From NCBI GenBank assembly GCA_021324775.1, contig JAJPIM010000018.1, forward strand, positions 1-64,000: a stretch of 64,000 nucleotides of DNA, given 5' to 3'. The notes under the pieces were generated by a model. It saw only the letters and a list, made by a program, of their open reading frames with translations, was not told where the DNA came from and did no database searches. This document shows, in pieces, positions 19,465-28,488 of the stretch; within the stretch, counting starts at the first letter, position 1; each line of letters opens with the position of its first letter. Both the position numbers and the translations under genes were made by a program. The stretch is from Gemmatimonadota bacterium (GTDB taxonomy: Bacteria; Gemmatimonadota; Gemmatimonadetes; Gemmatimonadales; Gemmatimonadaceae).

Positions 19465-21203
19465 CCGGTTCCCCATCGAGGGGTCGCGACACCCACCGTG
19501 AAGCGTGTCCTAACCCGCCGTTTTGTACTGCCGTTGCTTGGCACTGCGGTCGCGAGGGGCGGGATCGCGAGGGGGTGGCACGACGCTGACAGCGAGGTCA
19601 ACGGCTCGAGGGTGGGGCCGCGCGAGTCGTCTCGCTGGAAGAGCACCGCCGTGGAGTCGCAATAGACCGGATGCCATCCCGCCTCGTGCGCGAGCGCGTC
19701 GGCCAGGGGCGAGACCGTCTGGATCAGAGCGAGATCGATCCGCCACGCGTCGAGCTTTCGTCGCCATCCCGGCTCCACCCCGAGGATCGCGCTGTACTCT
19801 CGCGTGATCGAGTCGCCGTAGAAGTCGGTCTGGCCATCGATGAAGACACGCTGCTCGGGCCACGCGTAGAGGATGTATCCACCCCATGTGAACTCGTGGA
19901 ACATCCGCCCGCCCAGCCGGGCCTCTCGTGCCGCCGCGACAGCACGGACCGGGAACACGGCCGGATTGAACGTCGTTGGAAATAACGTGGACCCGGCGGC
20001 AAACTGGTCCGCGGGTTGGACGGTAGCGCTCGTCGTCCGTGCCAGCACGAACATCGCGACGATGGCGGCGGCCGGCCATCCAGGCGTGAGACGCGCTGGA
20101 TTCATGCCACGCATCGGGCGTCCAAGCCGTCCTCGTGACCAACCGGGGACCCACGTCGCCAGCGCACGCTCGAGCTCCTGGGCGACCAACGGCAGCGCCA
20201 CGACGCCGAACAGCGGTATGTTGCGACCCGACATCAGCGAGAACGCGAGATTGATCGCCACCACTCCGAGTGTCGGGAATGACGCCCGGCGGGGGAGGAT
20301 CGCCAGCGTGGTGGTGGCGGCAACGATGGCGATGAGCGCGAACCGCGCAACGTGGAAATCGGGCGACATGTACTCCTGTGTGTTGTTGACCAGGTATGTG
20401 TCGCCGAGATAGCCCAGCGTATGGGCATAGAGGCGCGGCCCGCTGGGCGTCAGCAGCGCGGCAAACGCGGCGGCGGCGAGCATCGCGCCGTGCCGCACAA
20501 GAGCGCCGCGCCAGACCGTCACGTCAGGCGCTGCCGCATAGAGCATCTCGACACGATCGCCCACCACGACCACAGCCAGGACAAAAAGACCGTAGAGGAA
20601 TCCGCCGTGGAGGTTCGCCCAGACGGCGAACAGCGGGATCATGGGCCACGCCGCCGACCAGGCGGCGCGTGGTGAATCATTGAGGCGCGGATCGGCTCCG
20701 CGATCGATGAGCGCCATCAGCGCCGCGGCGCCGAGCAGCGTCCAGAGGTGCGGCCGGGCATGCCAGTGCTCGGACCCGATCGCCAAGGCCAGCAGCAACG
20801 TCGGTATCGCCACGATCGGAGCGACGCCGCGCCGAACGAGCGTTCGGGTCACGAGCGCATAGGTGACGGCGAGGATGGCACCGGTGAGTACGATCAGTCC
20901 TGGAAGCCCGGCCATGCGTACGCTCAGAGCGTCGGCCACTTCGCTCAACCACTCGTACGGGACGAACGGCGCGCCGGCCTTGGTGAACGAGAACGGGTCG
21001 TGATAGAACAGCCCCGACCGGAGAATCGTCTCGCCCACTCGGATGTGACGGGCGGGGTCGCCATCCAGCGACAGCCAGCGACGACCAAGCCCGATGGGCA
21101 GGGCCACGGCGAGCAGAATGGCGACCAGTTCCGGTAATGTCGGGGCGACGCCAAGGCGAATGCCGGTGGCGGTGTTGTCGGCGCGCGCGCGAGATGCGGC
21201 CAC
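19461..21203 (-). CDS. Large polytopic membrane protein, GT-C-like, unknown function
   Basis: The protein has 580 residues from a GTG start, with about 11 hydrophobic helices over the first 420 residues and a soluble C-terminal part. The loop after the first helix reads SLDGDPARHIRVGETILRSG...HDPFSFT, with acidic residues where GT-C enzymes place their catalytic base. The C-terminal region contains WGGYILYAWPEQRVFIDGQTDFYG, a pattern in an uncharacterised family of bacterial membrane proteins. A role in glycan or lipid-linked sugar transfer is likely from fold and neighbours but not demonstrated. It overlaps acyltransferase copy 2 by 4 bp and lies 93 bp downstream of the HTTM gene. Confidence 0.6.
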   Translation of the reverse strand: MAASRARADNTATGIRLGVAPTLPELVAILLAVALPIGLGRRWLSLDGDPARHIRVGETILRSGLFYHDPFSFTKAGAPFVPYEWLSEVADALSVRMAGLPGLIVLTGAILAVTYALVTRTLVRRGVAPIVAIPTLLLALAIGSEHWHARPHLWTLLGAAALMALIDRGADPRLNDSPRAAWSAAWPMIPLFAVWANLHGGFLYGLFVLAVVVVGDRVEMLYAAAPDVTVWRGALVRHGAMLAAAAFAALLTPSGPRLYAHTLGYLGDTYLVNNTQEYMSPDFHVARFALIAIVAATTTLAILPRRASFPTLGVVAINLAFSLMSGRNIPLFGVVALPLVAQELERALATWVPGWSRGRLGRPMRGMNPARLTPGWPAAAIVAMFVLARTTSATVQPADQFAAGSTLFPTTFNPAVFPVRAVAAAREARLGGRMFHEFTWGGYILYAWPEQRVFIDGQTDFYGDSITREYSAILGVEPGWRRKLDAWRIDLALIQTVSPLADALAHEAGWHPVYCDSTAVLFQRDDSRGPTLEPLTSLSASCHPLAIPPLATAVPSNGSTKRRVRTRFTVGVATPRWGTG

Positions 21204-21296
21204 TACCAGGCCGCCGATGCCGTCATGTCAGCGACGTGGCGGCTATGCGGTCCCGGTTGGCGGGGCTCGGCGGCTCTCCGGATCGGGAATGGATGG

Positions 21297-22535
21297 CTAG
21301 CCCGCAGTGGACGCCGCACCAGACGGGTGCCGGGCCGCCCGGTTGAAGACCGAGAGCGGTGCCAGTATCCAGAGGACCGGCACGACTGGCGCGATCGCGA
21401 CAAGTGCCGCGAATCCCGACCGCAGCCCACCCGGCGTTTGCACCAGAAATCGCCCCTTCCCCACCGATGGCGAGCGGCCCGCGCCGGGCGGCCGGGCGGC
21501 CGGGGAGCGGGTGTCCACCAGTTGCAACCGTCCGAAAATGTCGACGGCGCGCAGGACGTCGGCCGTCCGCGCGGACGGGGTGAGCAACGGGTCGTACAAC
21601 ACGACCTTTACCTCACCGAGCCACGGCGTGATGCGCTCCCGGATGCGAGCCCAGAATCGAGCGAGGTCTTCCGGGTAAACGAAGGTGATGAGCGTGGACA
21701 CCGTGATCCACTCGAACATCGGGATGTTCATCGAGTACTCGATGCCCGCATGCAGACAGATGACCACAATCATCACGTAGTAGCGAAGGTCGCGCAGCCA
21801 GATCAGGACCGCGGCGGAAAACTCGGTGACCAGCGTGCCCCACGTCGCGAGCCGGATGAAGGCCCGGTTGTATACCAGAAAGTCCGGGATCGGGAAGCGC
21901 GCGAACTCGCGCATCCGCAACGCATAGTACACGGACGTCCCGTTGACCCACTTCGGCCCGAAGCTCTTCCACCAGACGGTCGTGAGGTACACGAGCGATG
22001 TCTGGATCTGAATCAGCCGTTGCGCCCATGGCATGTATTGGCGTACGGCGACGCCTTCCTTGCCGCGCCAGATCCGGATCAGCCGGTCGACCGAGAACGC
22101 GGCCCCAGCCGGCGCGAACAGCAGGAAGAAGCCGCTCACCCGCAGCAGCGTGTCGCCGCTGTTGAGAATGTACGGGTCGCGGGATTGCATCGACGCCAGG
22201 CCCAGATAGAGCAGGAACATGCTCGTCCGCGTCATGAATCCCAGTATGACGGCCACCGACAGGAGCAGGAATCCCCAGAAAAACACGTTGATCGCGAACT
22301 CCGTCTGCGGGATGAGCGGAAGCAGATTGATTCGCGTTGAGGGATGCAATCGCTGGACGGTGGCCACACTCACGATGGCGTGCGGGCCGTACCAGGACAT
22401 CCAATCCGGCGCCAGCAAGAGGAGATTGAAGAGATTCATGATGCCGTACAGAATGCGATAGAGCGCCACCGGCGCTGGCGATGCCGGCTCGAAGAAGAAC
22501 GCATTCCACTTTCGGAACAGCGAGGCGACGGTCAT
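21297..22535 (-). CDS. HTTM-domain protein with degenerate C-terminal DCC-like domain
   Basis: This 412-residue protein has the horizontally transferred transmembrane (HTTM, gamma-carboxylase-like) helix bundle: ALYRILYGIMNLFNLLL near the start, a conserved SGDTLLRVSGFFLLFAPAG, WAQRLIQIQTSLVYLTTVWWKSFGPKWVNG and the histidine in CLHAGIEYSMNI. After the last helices, residues about 300-340 (VVLYDPLLTPSARTADVLRA) align with the DCC/DUF393 thiol-oxidoreductase start (VLYDGDCPLC), but the catalytic DCxxC cysteines are absent. A membrane helix and short tail close the protein. The ATG at 22535 overlaps the upstream stop (ATGA). HTTM-DCC fusions are known. A DCC part without cysteines is unusual. 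Confidence 0.8.
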   Translation of the reverse strand: MTVASLFRKWNAFFFEPASPAPVALYRILYGIMNLFNLLLLAPDWMSWYGPHAIVSVATVQRLHPSTRINLLPLIPQTEFAINVFFWGFLLLSVAVILGFMTRTSMFLLYLGLASMQSRDPYILNSGDTLLRVSGFFLLFAPAGAAFSVDRLIRIWRGKEGVAVRQYMPWAQRLIQIQTSLVYLTTVWWKSFGPKWVNGTSVYYALRMREFARFPIPDFLVYNRAFIRLATWGTLVTEFSAAVLIWLRDLRYYVMIVVICLHAGIEYSMNIPMFEWITVSTLITFVYPEDLARFWARIRERITPWLGEVKVVLYDPLLTPSARTADVLRAVDIFGRLQLVDTRSPAARPPGAGRSPSVGKGRFLVQTPGGLRSGFAALVAIAPVVPVLWILAPLSVFNRAARHPSGAASTAG

Positions 22536-23146
22536 CGGAGGTCGGCCGGCTTGACGGGATACGTGTAGAACAGGGCGTGCTGCCACTTCAACGGCTCTTT
22601 GGGCGGACCGGAATCGATCGGCGAAATCATCGACCAGTATCGCACGAACCTGACGGTGTCCGGTGGCACGCCCAGCGTGTCATTGACCCGGGCGACGTAG
22701 CGAGCCGCATCCGGCCAGATCGCGTGCCCCGATTCGGGCCGCACGTTGTCGTTCGCCCACTTCCGGAACCGTTCGATGGTGTAGCGCCGGAAATAGCCGT
22801 AGTCCGCGGGGATGGGAAACTTCCATTCCCTCGTCCGTCCGTCCCGGTAGTGGATCTCCGCCTGCAGGTACGTGTCGGACGATGGCGGGTTGGGCGAGAA
22901 CATGGGCCACGACTGCGAGAGGCCGACGATGCGCATATACGGGGCGACGACGATTTTCGCGAGCGTGAGAAGACCCCGTCCAGGTGGAACCGCGGTGATC
23001 ACCAGCGCGAAGAGCTGAAACATGAGGAAGCCCGTGATCATCGCCTTCCTGGGTGTCAGCTCGGGGGGTTGCACAGGCGGTTGCACAGGCGGTTGCACGG
23101 GCGGTCCCCCGGGTGGGGTGCCGTCAGGCACAGATTCACTCGGCAT
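22532..23146 (-). CDS. HTTM-associated membrane-anchored protein
   Basis: The protein has 204 residues. An N-terminal Pro/Gln segment with three PPVQ repeats is followed by one membrane helix (about 35-55, MITGFLMFQLFALVITAVP) and a soluble region with SQSWPMFSPNPPSSDTYLQAEIHYRDGRTREW. The W-x-MF-x-PNP motif marks small proteins often encoded directly beside HTTM proteins, as here with a 4-bp overlap. It probably forms a complex with the HTTM protein. Biochemical function is unknown. The ribosome site is weak. It is the second gene of the leftward cluster. Confidence 0.7.
   Translation of the reverse strand: MPSESVPDGTPPGGPPVQPPVQPPVQPPELTPRKAMITGFLMFQLFALVITAVPPGRGLLTLAKIVVAPYMRIVGLSQSWPMFSPNPPSSDTYLQAEIHYRDGRTREWKFPIPADYGYFRRYTIERFRKWANDNVRPESGHAIWPDAARYVARVNDTLGVPPDTVRFVRYWSMISPIDSGPPKEPLKWQHALFYTYPVKPADLR
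23069..23106 (-). repeat. Three 12-bp tandem repeats coding PPVQ
   Basis: Three near-identical units of the form TTGCACAGGCGG (plus strand) near the 5' end of the HTTM-partner gene, encoding the cytoplasmic proline-rich tail. Copy changes would keep the frame. Confidence 0.8.
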
Positions 23147-23248
23147 GATGGATCTCGGCCAATGGGTCCCGCGTCACGGTGCACCGCATCCGGCGCGGCG
23201 CCGGATGGGAGGGATGGTCATCACGAGAGGCAGGCTTCGTATCCACGG

Positions 23249-24295
23249 TTAGATGTCGTCGATGGTCGTCCACTCGTTCGGACGGCGGAGCACCATGATC
23301 AGGCACGGCAGATAGAGACACAGCACCATGGCGGTGCCCGTGTGCTGTGTCAGCTCGGGGAACAGGGTGTTGAGCGCGGCGTAATGCAGTTGCACAGCAT
23401 AGGGAATGAAGGAGAGCATGGCGAGCAGGATCGTCTCCGTCCGGCTCCGGGCCACGAGGAAGAGCGGGAGGGCGGCCTGGAGGATCATCGACTGCGGCAC
23501 GCTGCCCATGATCACCAGGAGACGCGCGTCGGCGCGCCGCCATTTGGCGAGCGCGGCCAGCACGAGAAAGCCGCCGGGGCGCAGGATCGGCCCCGCGAGA
23601 TGCACGCCCGCGCGCAATGCTTCCCGCCACTCCGGGATCCACCCCGGCCGCACGATCAGACTGGCGACGCAGAGCAGCGCCGCGATCCCGATGCCGACGT
23701 ACGTGGCGCGCCGGCGCGGAAGCCCGCTGGCGAGCGCCAAGCCGACATTGGGCTTGGCGAGGTACGCCGCGCACGCGCCGGGTGTGAGCGCGGCGGCGAC
23801 CAGGAGTGGCTCCCAGGCCCCGGCCGCGATCGAGCCGAGAAACGCCGCGCTGGCGAGCACCGCGAGACGCCACAGATCGCGCCGCGTCAGCACGTACGCC
23901 AGCCACGCGCTGGACCCCCCGAGGAACACCGGCCGGAACACCTCGAGCGGCAACACCGTGAACGGCAGGGTCAGGATCAGCGCCGGGAGGGGGTAGAACA
24001 ACGGCCACGGCCAGTGCATGAACGTCCCGTGTGGTCCGATCGCGGTATACGGGTTGTCGCCTCGGAGCAGGGTCCACGCGCCAGCCCACGATTGCACGAT
24101 ATCGGCGCCCCATTGGGGGTACTCGTGTTCCCGGGCGAAGACGTAGCCCGCCACGACGAGCCCCATGCACAACGCCGCCACGATTCGCGTCCGCCGCGAG
24201 GGGGGTATGGCGGTGTCGTCCGCGACGGCGGCGGCCGGCAGGATCGACTCGGCGCGCGGCATCCAGGTGCGAACGGCGGCGAGATCCGGGGCCAT
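23249..24295 (-). CDS. GT87/DUF2029-like polytopic membrane protein
   Basis: The protein has 348 residues with about 9-10 helices. After the first helix comes the motif WAGAWTLLRGDNPYTAIGPHG and a Pro/Tyr-rich FYPLPALILTLPFTVLP, the pattern of GT87 (DUF2029) mannosyltransferase-like proteins (GxNPY and YPPL). The C-terminal YLPCLIMVLRRPNEW repeats in the paralogue at 44354-45406 (YLPALLIVLRRPNVG). It heads the leftward cluster (GT87-like, HTTM partner, HTTM, membrane protein, two acyltransferases). It may use a polyprenyl-phosphate sugar in the periplasm, which is inference from the family. An ATG 11 codons in is an alternative start. Confidence 0.65.
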   Translation of the reverse strand: MAPDLAAVRTWMPRAESILPAAAVADDTAIPPSRRTRIVAALCMGLVVAGYVFAREHEYPQWGADIVQSWAGAWTLLRGDNPYTAIGPHGTFMHWPWPLFYPLPALILTLPFTVLPLEVFRPVFLGGSSAWLAYVLTRRDLWRLAVLASAAFLGSIAAGAWEPLLVAAALTPGACAAYLAKPNVGLALASGLPRRRATYVGIGIAALLCVASLIVRPGWIPEWREALRAGVHLAGPILRPGGFLVLAALAKWRRADARLLVIMGSVPQSMILQAALPLFLVARSRTETILLAMLSFIPYAVQLHYAALNTLFPELTQHTGTAMVLCLYLPCLIMVLRRPNEWTTIDDI

Positions 24296-24696
24296 CAGCA
24301 GGTCGTGCGAGTGCGGGTCGTGTGGGTCATCGCGATCACGGCGGGCATCCAGATTCGGGCAGCGGTTGATCGGCCCCGATGGTTTCCCAAGGGGGTTTCG
24401 GTCAGCGGCGGACGGCTCAGTGGCGGATCTGCGGTCCAGGGTGCACTCTGGCCCTCGTCCACCACGACGCTCACTTAACTAAGACGACCCAGGCGGCCCC
24501 GCAATGGCGCAGTCGCATGACGAGGCTGTAATGTGGAGTTCATTGAGTCGTCATGGTTGTGGCGGTAGACTGGCGAGCCCCCATAGTCGTTTCGCGTGAC
24601 GCTGCGCGCGGCGGTAAGTGGCCTATGCGGCATGTTTTGCGGCAAGGCATGTGGCTGACCGATCGAAGGCCGATGGTTTCGCTCAACGGAGGATGT
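24296..24696 (+). promoter_or_regulatory. Divergent 401-bp intergenic region with candidate promoter
   Basis: No convincing gene is present. TTGAGT (24543-24548) and TAGACT (24566-24571) are separated by exactly 17 bp and point towards the RCC1 lipoprotein gene, giving a leader of about 120 nt. GGAGGA at 24688-24693 is its ribosome site. The upstream in-frame ATG at 24553 falls inside this promoter spacer, which argues against it as a start. The leftward promoter for the glycan cluster was not recognised. Confidence 0.4.
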
Positions 24697-26202
24697 GTGG
24701 CGTCTCAGCGGATGCGTGTCTGCCTCCTCGGCGTCGTGAGTCTGCTCGCGGCGTGCAAGGAGAACGGCACGGGGCCGACGGCTCCTTGCGGGATGGGATC
24801 AACGTGCTCGGGTAGCCAACAGTTGGCGAGTCTGACACTGTCCCCTGCGTTCGACACACTGCTCGTGGGCGACAAGGCGCAGATCACGTTTGCCGCCACC
24901 AATTCATCGGGCGCCGCGGTCACCGGGATCACGGTCGCGTACAAGTCGTCCGACACCGCCGTCGCCAAGGTGGACACGTCGGGACGTGTGTCGGCGGTCG
25001 GCGCCGGGACGACGACGATCACGATCGCCGCGGGTGGCCTGAAGGCGTCGGCGCAACTGACGGTTCTCGCGTTCCGCATCGTGCTCCTCTCTGCCGGCAC
25101 GGACTACACGTGCCTCACGCTCCCACTCGGCCGCGGCTACTGCTGGGGCAGGGACGAACTCGGACAACTCGCGGCGGCGGCTCCGGGGACCTGTTTCGAC
25201 ACCGCCAGCACCACGGCGATCCCATGCGCGACATCGCCCATCAGGATGTCCGGCAATATCCACGTCACCGCCCTCACCACGGGTGCGTCGGTCGCGTGCG
25301 CGTTGAACAATACGAGCGCGGCATTCTGCTGGGGTGACAACACGTTTGGCGAGCTGGGGATCGGTGCCGCGGGCGGTGGAGGGGCGAGTCCGGCTCAGGT
25401 CATCGGCGAGCTGACGTTCATGGGCATCGGGGCGGGAAACATGCACGCTTGCGGGGTGGTGAGCGGCGGCCGGGTCTTCTGCTGGGGCGACGACGCCTTT
25501 GGCCAGCTCGGCGACACGGGCATCGTCAACAGCACGTCGCCGGTTCCGGCCGAGAGTGCCGGGGTCGTGATGTCGTCCTTCACTTTCGTCACGACGGGCG
25601 CGGCTCACACGTGCGCGCTCAAGGCGGGCGGTGCTGCCTATTGCTGGGGCGCGAACGTCGTGGGCGAGCTCGGTATCGGCTCGGTGGATAACAACGTACA
25701 CACCACGCCTGTGCAAGTCGCCGGCGGCCTGTCCTTCGTCTCGCTCACGGCGGGCACCGCTCACACGTGCGGCTTGACCGCCGCGGGCGTAGCGTACTGC
25801 TGGGGCGACAACTCCGCTGGCGAGCTGGGGATCGGCTCGGCGGGCAATCCTCAGCCGTCGCCGGTGGCGGTCGCCGGAGGGCTCACATTCACGGAGCTGA
25901 GCGCCGGCAACGTCTTCACCTGTGGTGTCAGCGGGGGCGCCGCCTACTGCTGGGGATCGAACTCGGACGGCCAGATTGGCGAGGGCGCCGGGATATCCGG
26001 CGGCGTGGTCATGTCTCCGTCCAAGGTCGCCGGCGGCCTGACGTTCAGTTACGTGACTGTGGGCAGGCGACACGCGTGCGGGATCGTTGGCGGGGGAGCC
26101 GAGGCAGTCTGCTGGGGTTCGAACCTGTTCGGCATGCTCGGCAACTCGCTCCAGTCGGCGTCGAGCGGCCTCCCGGTGGTCGTTGGCACGCCCCTGAGTT
26201 GA
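24697..26202 (+). CDS. RCC1-repeat lipoprotein with N-terminal Ig-like (BIG2) domain
   Basis: The protein has 501 residues from GTG (GGAGGA just upstream). The N-terminus MASQRMRVCLLGVVSLLAAC ends in a lipobox cysteine, so it is a lipoprotein. Residues about 45-125 form a BIG2-type Ig domain (SLTLSPAFDTLLVGDKAQIT ... GTTTITIAAGG). Seven RCC1-type blades then follow, each of the form H-T/A-C-x-L/V ... Y-C-W-G-x-N-x-x-G-E/Q-L-G, predicted to make one seven-bladed propeller. Nearly every blade carries the Cys pair (HTC..YCWG), suggesting disulphides and an extracytoplasmic location. Ligand unknown. It lies 103 bp upstream of the OmpR-type regulator and could be its sensor input or target, which is conjecture. 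Confidence 0.85.
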   Translation: MASQRMRVCLLGVVSLLAACKENGTGPTAPCGMGSTCSGSQQLASLTLSPAFDTLLVGDKAQITFAATNSSGAAVTGITVAYKSSDTAVAKVDTSGRVSAVGAGTTTITIAAGGLKASAQLTVLAFRIVLLSAGTDYTCLTLPLGRGYCWGRDELGQLAAAAPGTCFDTASTTAIPCATSPIRMSGNIHVTALTTGASVACALNNTSAAFCWGDNTFGELGIGAAGGGGASPAQVIGELTFMGIGAGNMHACGVVSGGRVFCWGDDAFGQLGDTGIVNSTSPVPAESAGVVMSSFTFVTTGAAHTCALKAGGAAYCWGANVVGELGIGSVDNNVHTTPVQVAGGLSFVSLTAGTAHTCGLTAAGVAYCWGDNSAGELGIGSAGNPQPSPVAVAGGLTFTELSAGNVFTCGVSGGAAYCWGSNSDGQIGEGAGISGGVVMSPSKVAGGLTFSYVTVGRRHACGIVGGGAEAVCWGSNLFGMLGNSLQSASSGLPVVVGTPLS

Positions 26203-26305
26203 CCTCCAGGGGGGTCCCCCGGGAATCTCCGCGGTACGACCTTGCACTAGCTTCCGGCTCGATGCCATGTTGCCCTGAGACCCCCTGGCACGAGACGCGG
26301 GACGC

Positions 26306-26992
26306 ATGAAGCTCCTCGTCGTTGATGACGACCGGCTCTTCGCGACGCTGGTGCAGCGCGGCCTGCGGGAAGAGGGCTATGCCGTAGACATCGCGCCCAC
26401 CGGCAACGAGGGGCGGATGCTGGCGCACGTCAACAGCTACGACGGCATCATCCTGGACATCGCGCTCCCGGACGTCACTGGGCTGCAGATCGCCCGCGAG
26501 CTCCGGGTCGAAGGGCGCGCGACGCCGATCCTGATGCTCACGGGCAACACGACGCGCGAGGACATCATCCGCGGCCTGGACGCGGGCGCCGATGACTACC
26601 TCACCAAGCCGTTCGACATGGACGTGCTCAAGGCCCGCGTGCGCGCGCTGGTTCGGCGGGGGGGCGCGAATCGCACCGAAACGCTGACTTTCTGCGACCT
26701 GGTCGTGGACCGCATCGGTCACCACGCCCGCGCAAACGGGCAGTCCCTCGACCTGACCCCCAAGGAGTTCAGCCTTCTCGAGCACCTGCTGCTCCACGCC
26801 GACCAGATCGTCACCCGTACGACCCTGTTGGAAAAGGTGTGGGATCTTCATTTCGACCCGGGCTCGAACGTCGTGGATGTCCACATGGCGCGCCTCCGCA
26901 CCAAGCTGCGGCGGAGTCATGCCAAGGCGGGCGTGGCCACCGTGCGCGGCATCGGGTACCGTCTGACGCCGAATCCCACGGCGACCGGCTGA
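26306..26992 (+). CDS. OmpR/PhoB-family response regulator
   Basis: The protein has 228 residues. The receiver domain (1-120) has the acidic pocket VVDDD, phospho-acceptor D51 in ILDIALP, Thr in MLTGN and Lys in YLTKPFD. The C-terminal winged helix (about 125-220) has LTPKEFSLLEHLLLHADQIVTRTTLLEKVW and VVDVHMARLRTKL, then VRGIGYRL. It binds DNA as a dimer when phosphorylated, presumably by the kinase encoded 11 bp downstream. Candidate targets in the window are the paired flp palindromes, although those are mirror-symmetric and OmpR-type regulators more often bind direct repeats. Confidence 0.93.
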   Translation: MKLLVVDDDRLFATLVQRGLREEGYAVDIAPTGNEGRMLAHVNSYDGIILDIALPDVTGLQIARELRVEGRATPILMLTGNTTREDIIRGLDAGADDYLTKPFDMDVLKARVRALVRRGGANRTETLTFCDLVVDRIGHHARANGQSLDLTPKEFSLLEHLLLHADQIVTRTTLLEKVWDLHFDPGSNVVDVHMARLRTKLRRSHAKAGVATVRGIGYRLTPNPTATG

Positions 26993-27003
26993 CGGCCACG
27001 CAC

Positions 27004-28488
27004 GTGCGCACCGCGACACCAGCCCGCTGGATTACGCTCCGCCGCCAGGTCGTGTTCGGCATCGTGGGCGCGATCGTCCTGTTTGCCGGCGTCGAGGTAC
27101 TCTGGTACCGGAACATCACGCAGTTGGTCAGCGGTCTGGAATGGGTCACGCGCAAGAACCGGCTGCTCTCGTCGGTCGACGGCGCGTTCGTCTCGCTGAA
27201 GGAAGCGGAAGTTGCGGAGCGGGAATTCACGATCACGGGTGACCGCGCCTCGCTCGCCTCGTTCCGCGAGACCGAGATCAGGATCCACGACCAGATCCGC
27301 GATATCGCCGTCATGTCCGCGGACGACCCGGTGCGCACCGAGCGCCTGCACGCGCTGACGCCGCTACTGGATGGCGCGTTTGCCACCATGCGTGCCACGG
27401 TCGCGCTCCGTGAGCGTGGGGATACGGCCGCCGCGAGGGCCCGGGATGATTCGAGTAGCCACGATGGGCGATTCAGGACGCTCGCCGCGGCGGTGACGGC
27501 GATCGATTCAGCGGAGGGCGCCGAGCAGGATACGAAACGCGCCGAAGCCGGCGCGGCGGTCGGCCGGACGGCGACGCTCACGGGACTCGCCTTTGTGCTG
27601 GCGTTCGTGATCGCGGGCATTGCGGTGCAGCGGACGGAGCGCGAGATCACCCGGCGCCGAGACGCGGAGCGCAAGGCGATCGACGCGCGGGACGCGGCCG
27701 AGCGCATGTCACAGGCCAAGAGCGAGTTCCTCACCCGCGTGAGTCACGAGCTTCGAACGCCGCTCAATTCCGTGATCGGCTTCTCCAACGTCTTGCTGCG
27801 GCGCACACGAGCCCGGCTGATCGGTCAGGAAATCGCGTATCTCGAGCGCATCCGCGCCAATGGCACGCACCTCCTCAGCGTGATCGACGACCTGCTCGAT
27901 CTGTCGAAGATCGAATCCGGTAAGGAGCGGCTGGAGCTGGACGTGGTGCTCCTCGATCGGCTGATCGCCGAGACGGTGGCCCAGCTCGAGGGGCGCCTCG
28001 TGGGCAAGGATGTCGCGCTGCGCGCCGAGCTACCGGACGCGATCGCGCCGATCGTCACGGATGAGCGAAAGCTCAAGCAGGTGCTCATCAACCTCATTGG
28101 CAACGCCGTGAAATTCACCGAGGCCGGGAGCGTCACAGTGCGTGTGGTGGTGGACACGGCCACGAGCGAGGCGAGGCGTATCGAGGTGGCCGACACCGGG
28201 ATCGGAATCCCCGCGCAGCGGCAGGCGGCTATCTTCGAGGCGTTCGAGCAAGCGGACGGCAGCGATGCGCGACGCTACGGCGGCACCGGGCTCGGGTTGT
28301 CGATCGCGATGTCGTTCAGCCATCTGATGGGTTATCAGTTGTCCGTGGCCAGTGTCGTGGGCGAGGGCTCGACCTTCACCGTCGATCTGAGCCCCGGCGT
28401 CGCCGTCCAGGCCCCCCCGGCGCGGGCCTCGGTCGAAACGCCGATGGTGACGGCACGGCGCGGGTCACCCGGCGCGACCGTCGCGTAA
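27004..28488 (+). CDS. CHASE3-domain sensor histidine kinase
   Basis: The protein has 494 residues from GTG 27004, just after the regulator. The order is: short cytoplasmic start, membrane helix near 18-40, periplasmic CHASE3 helical sensor (about 40-195, with SVDGAFVSLKEAEVAEREFTI and repeated heptads), second helix near 198-218, HisKA domain with phospho-acceptor H248 in RVSHELRTPLNSVIGF, and HATPase with N box IGNAVKFTEAG, G1 DTGIGIP, and G2 GGTGLGLSIA. The tail is short and has no receiver. It is orthodox in form but resembles hybrid-kinase cores that pass phosphate on to Hpt proteins such as the one encoded next. Confidence 0.93.
   Translation: MRTATPARWITLRRQVVFGIVGAIVLFAGVEVLWYRNITQLVSGLEWVTRKNRLLSSVDGAFVSLKEAEVAEREFTITGDRASLASFRETEIRIHDQIRDIAVMSADDPVRTERLHALTPLLDGAFATMRATVALRERGDTAAARARDDSSSHDGRFRTLAAAVTAIDSAEGAEQDTKRAEAGAAVGRTATLTGLAFVLAFVIAGIAVQRTEREITRRRDAERKAIDARDAAERMSQAKSEFLTRVSHELRTPLNSVIGFSNVLLRRTRARLIGQEIAYLERIRANGTHLLSVIDDLLDLSKIESGKERLELDVVLLDRLIAETVAQLEGRLVGKDVALRAELPDAIAPIVTDERKLKQVLINLIGNAVKFTEAGSVTVRVVVDTATSEARRIEVADTGIGIPAQRQAAIFEAFEQADGSDARRYGGTGLGLSIAMSFSHLMGYQLSVASVVGEGSTFTVDLSPGVAVQAPPARASVETPMVTARRGSPGATVA

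Noticed and set aside
24553-24696. ATG at 24553 as start of the RCC1 lipoprotein
   Set aside because: It would place a candidate promoter inside the gene and put 48 non-hydrophobic residues before the lipoprotein signal. GTG 24697 has GGAGGA upstream.
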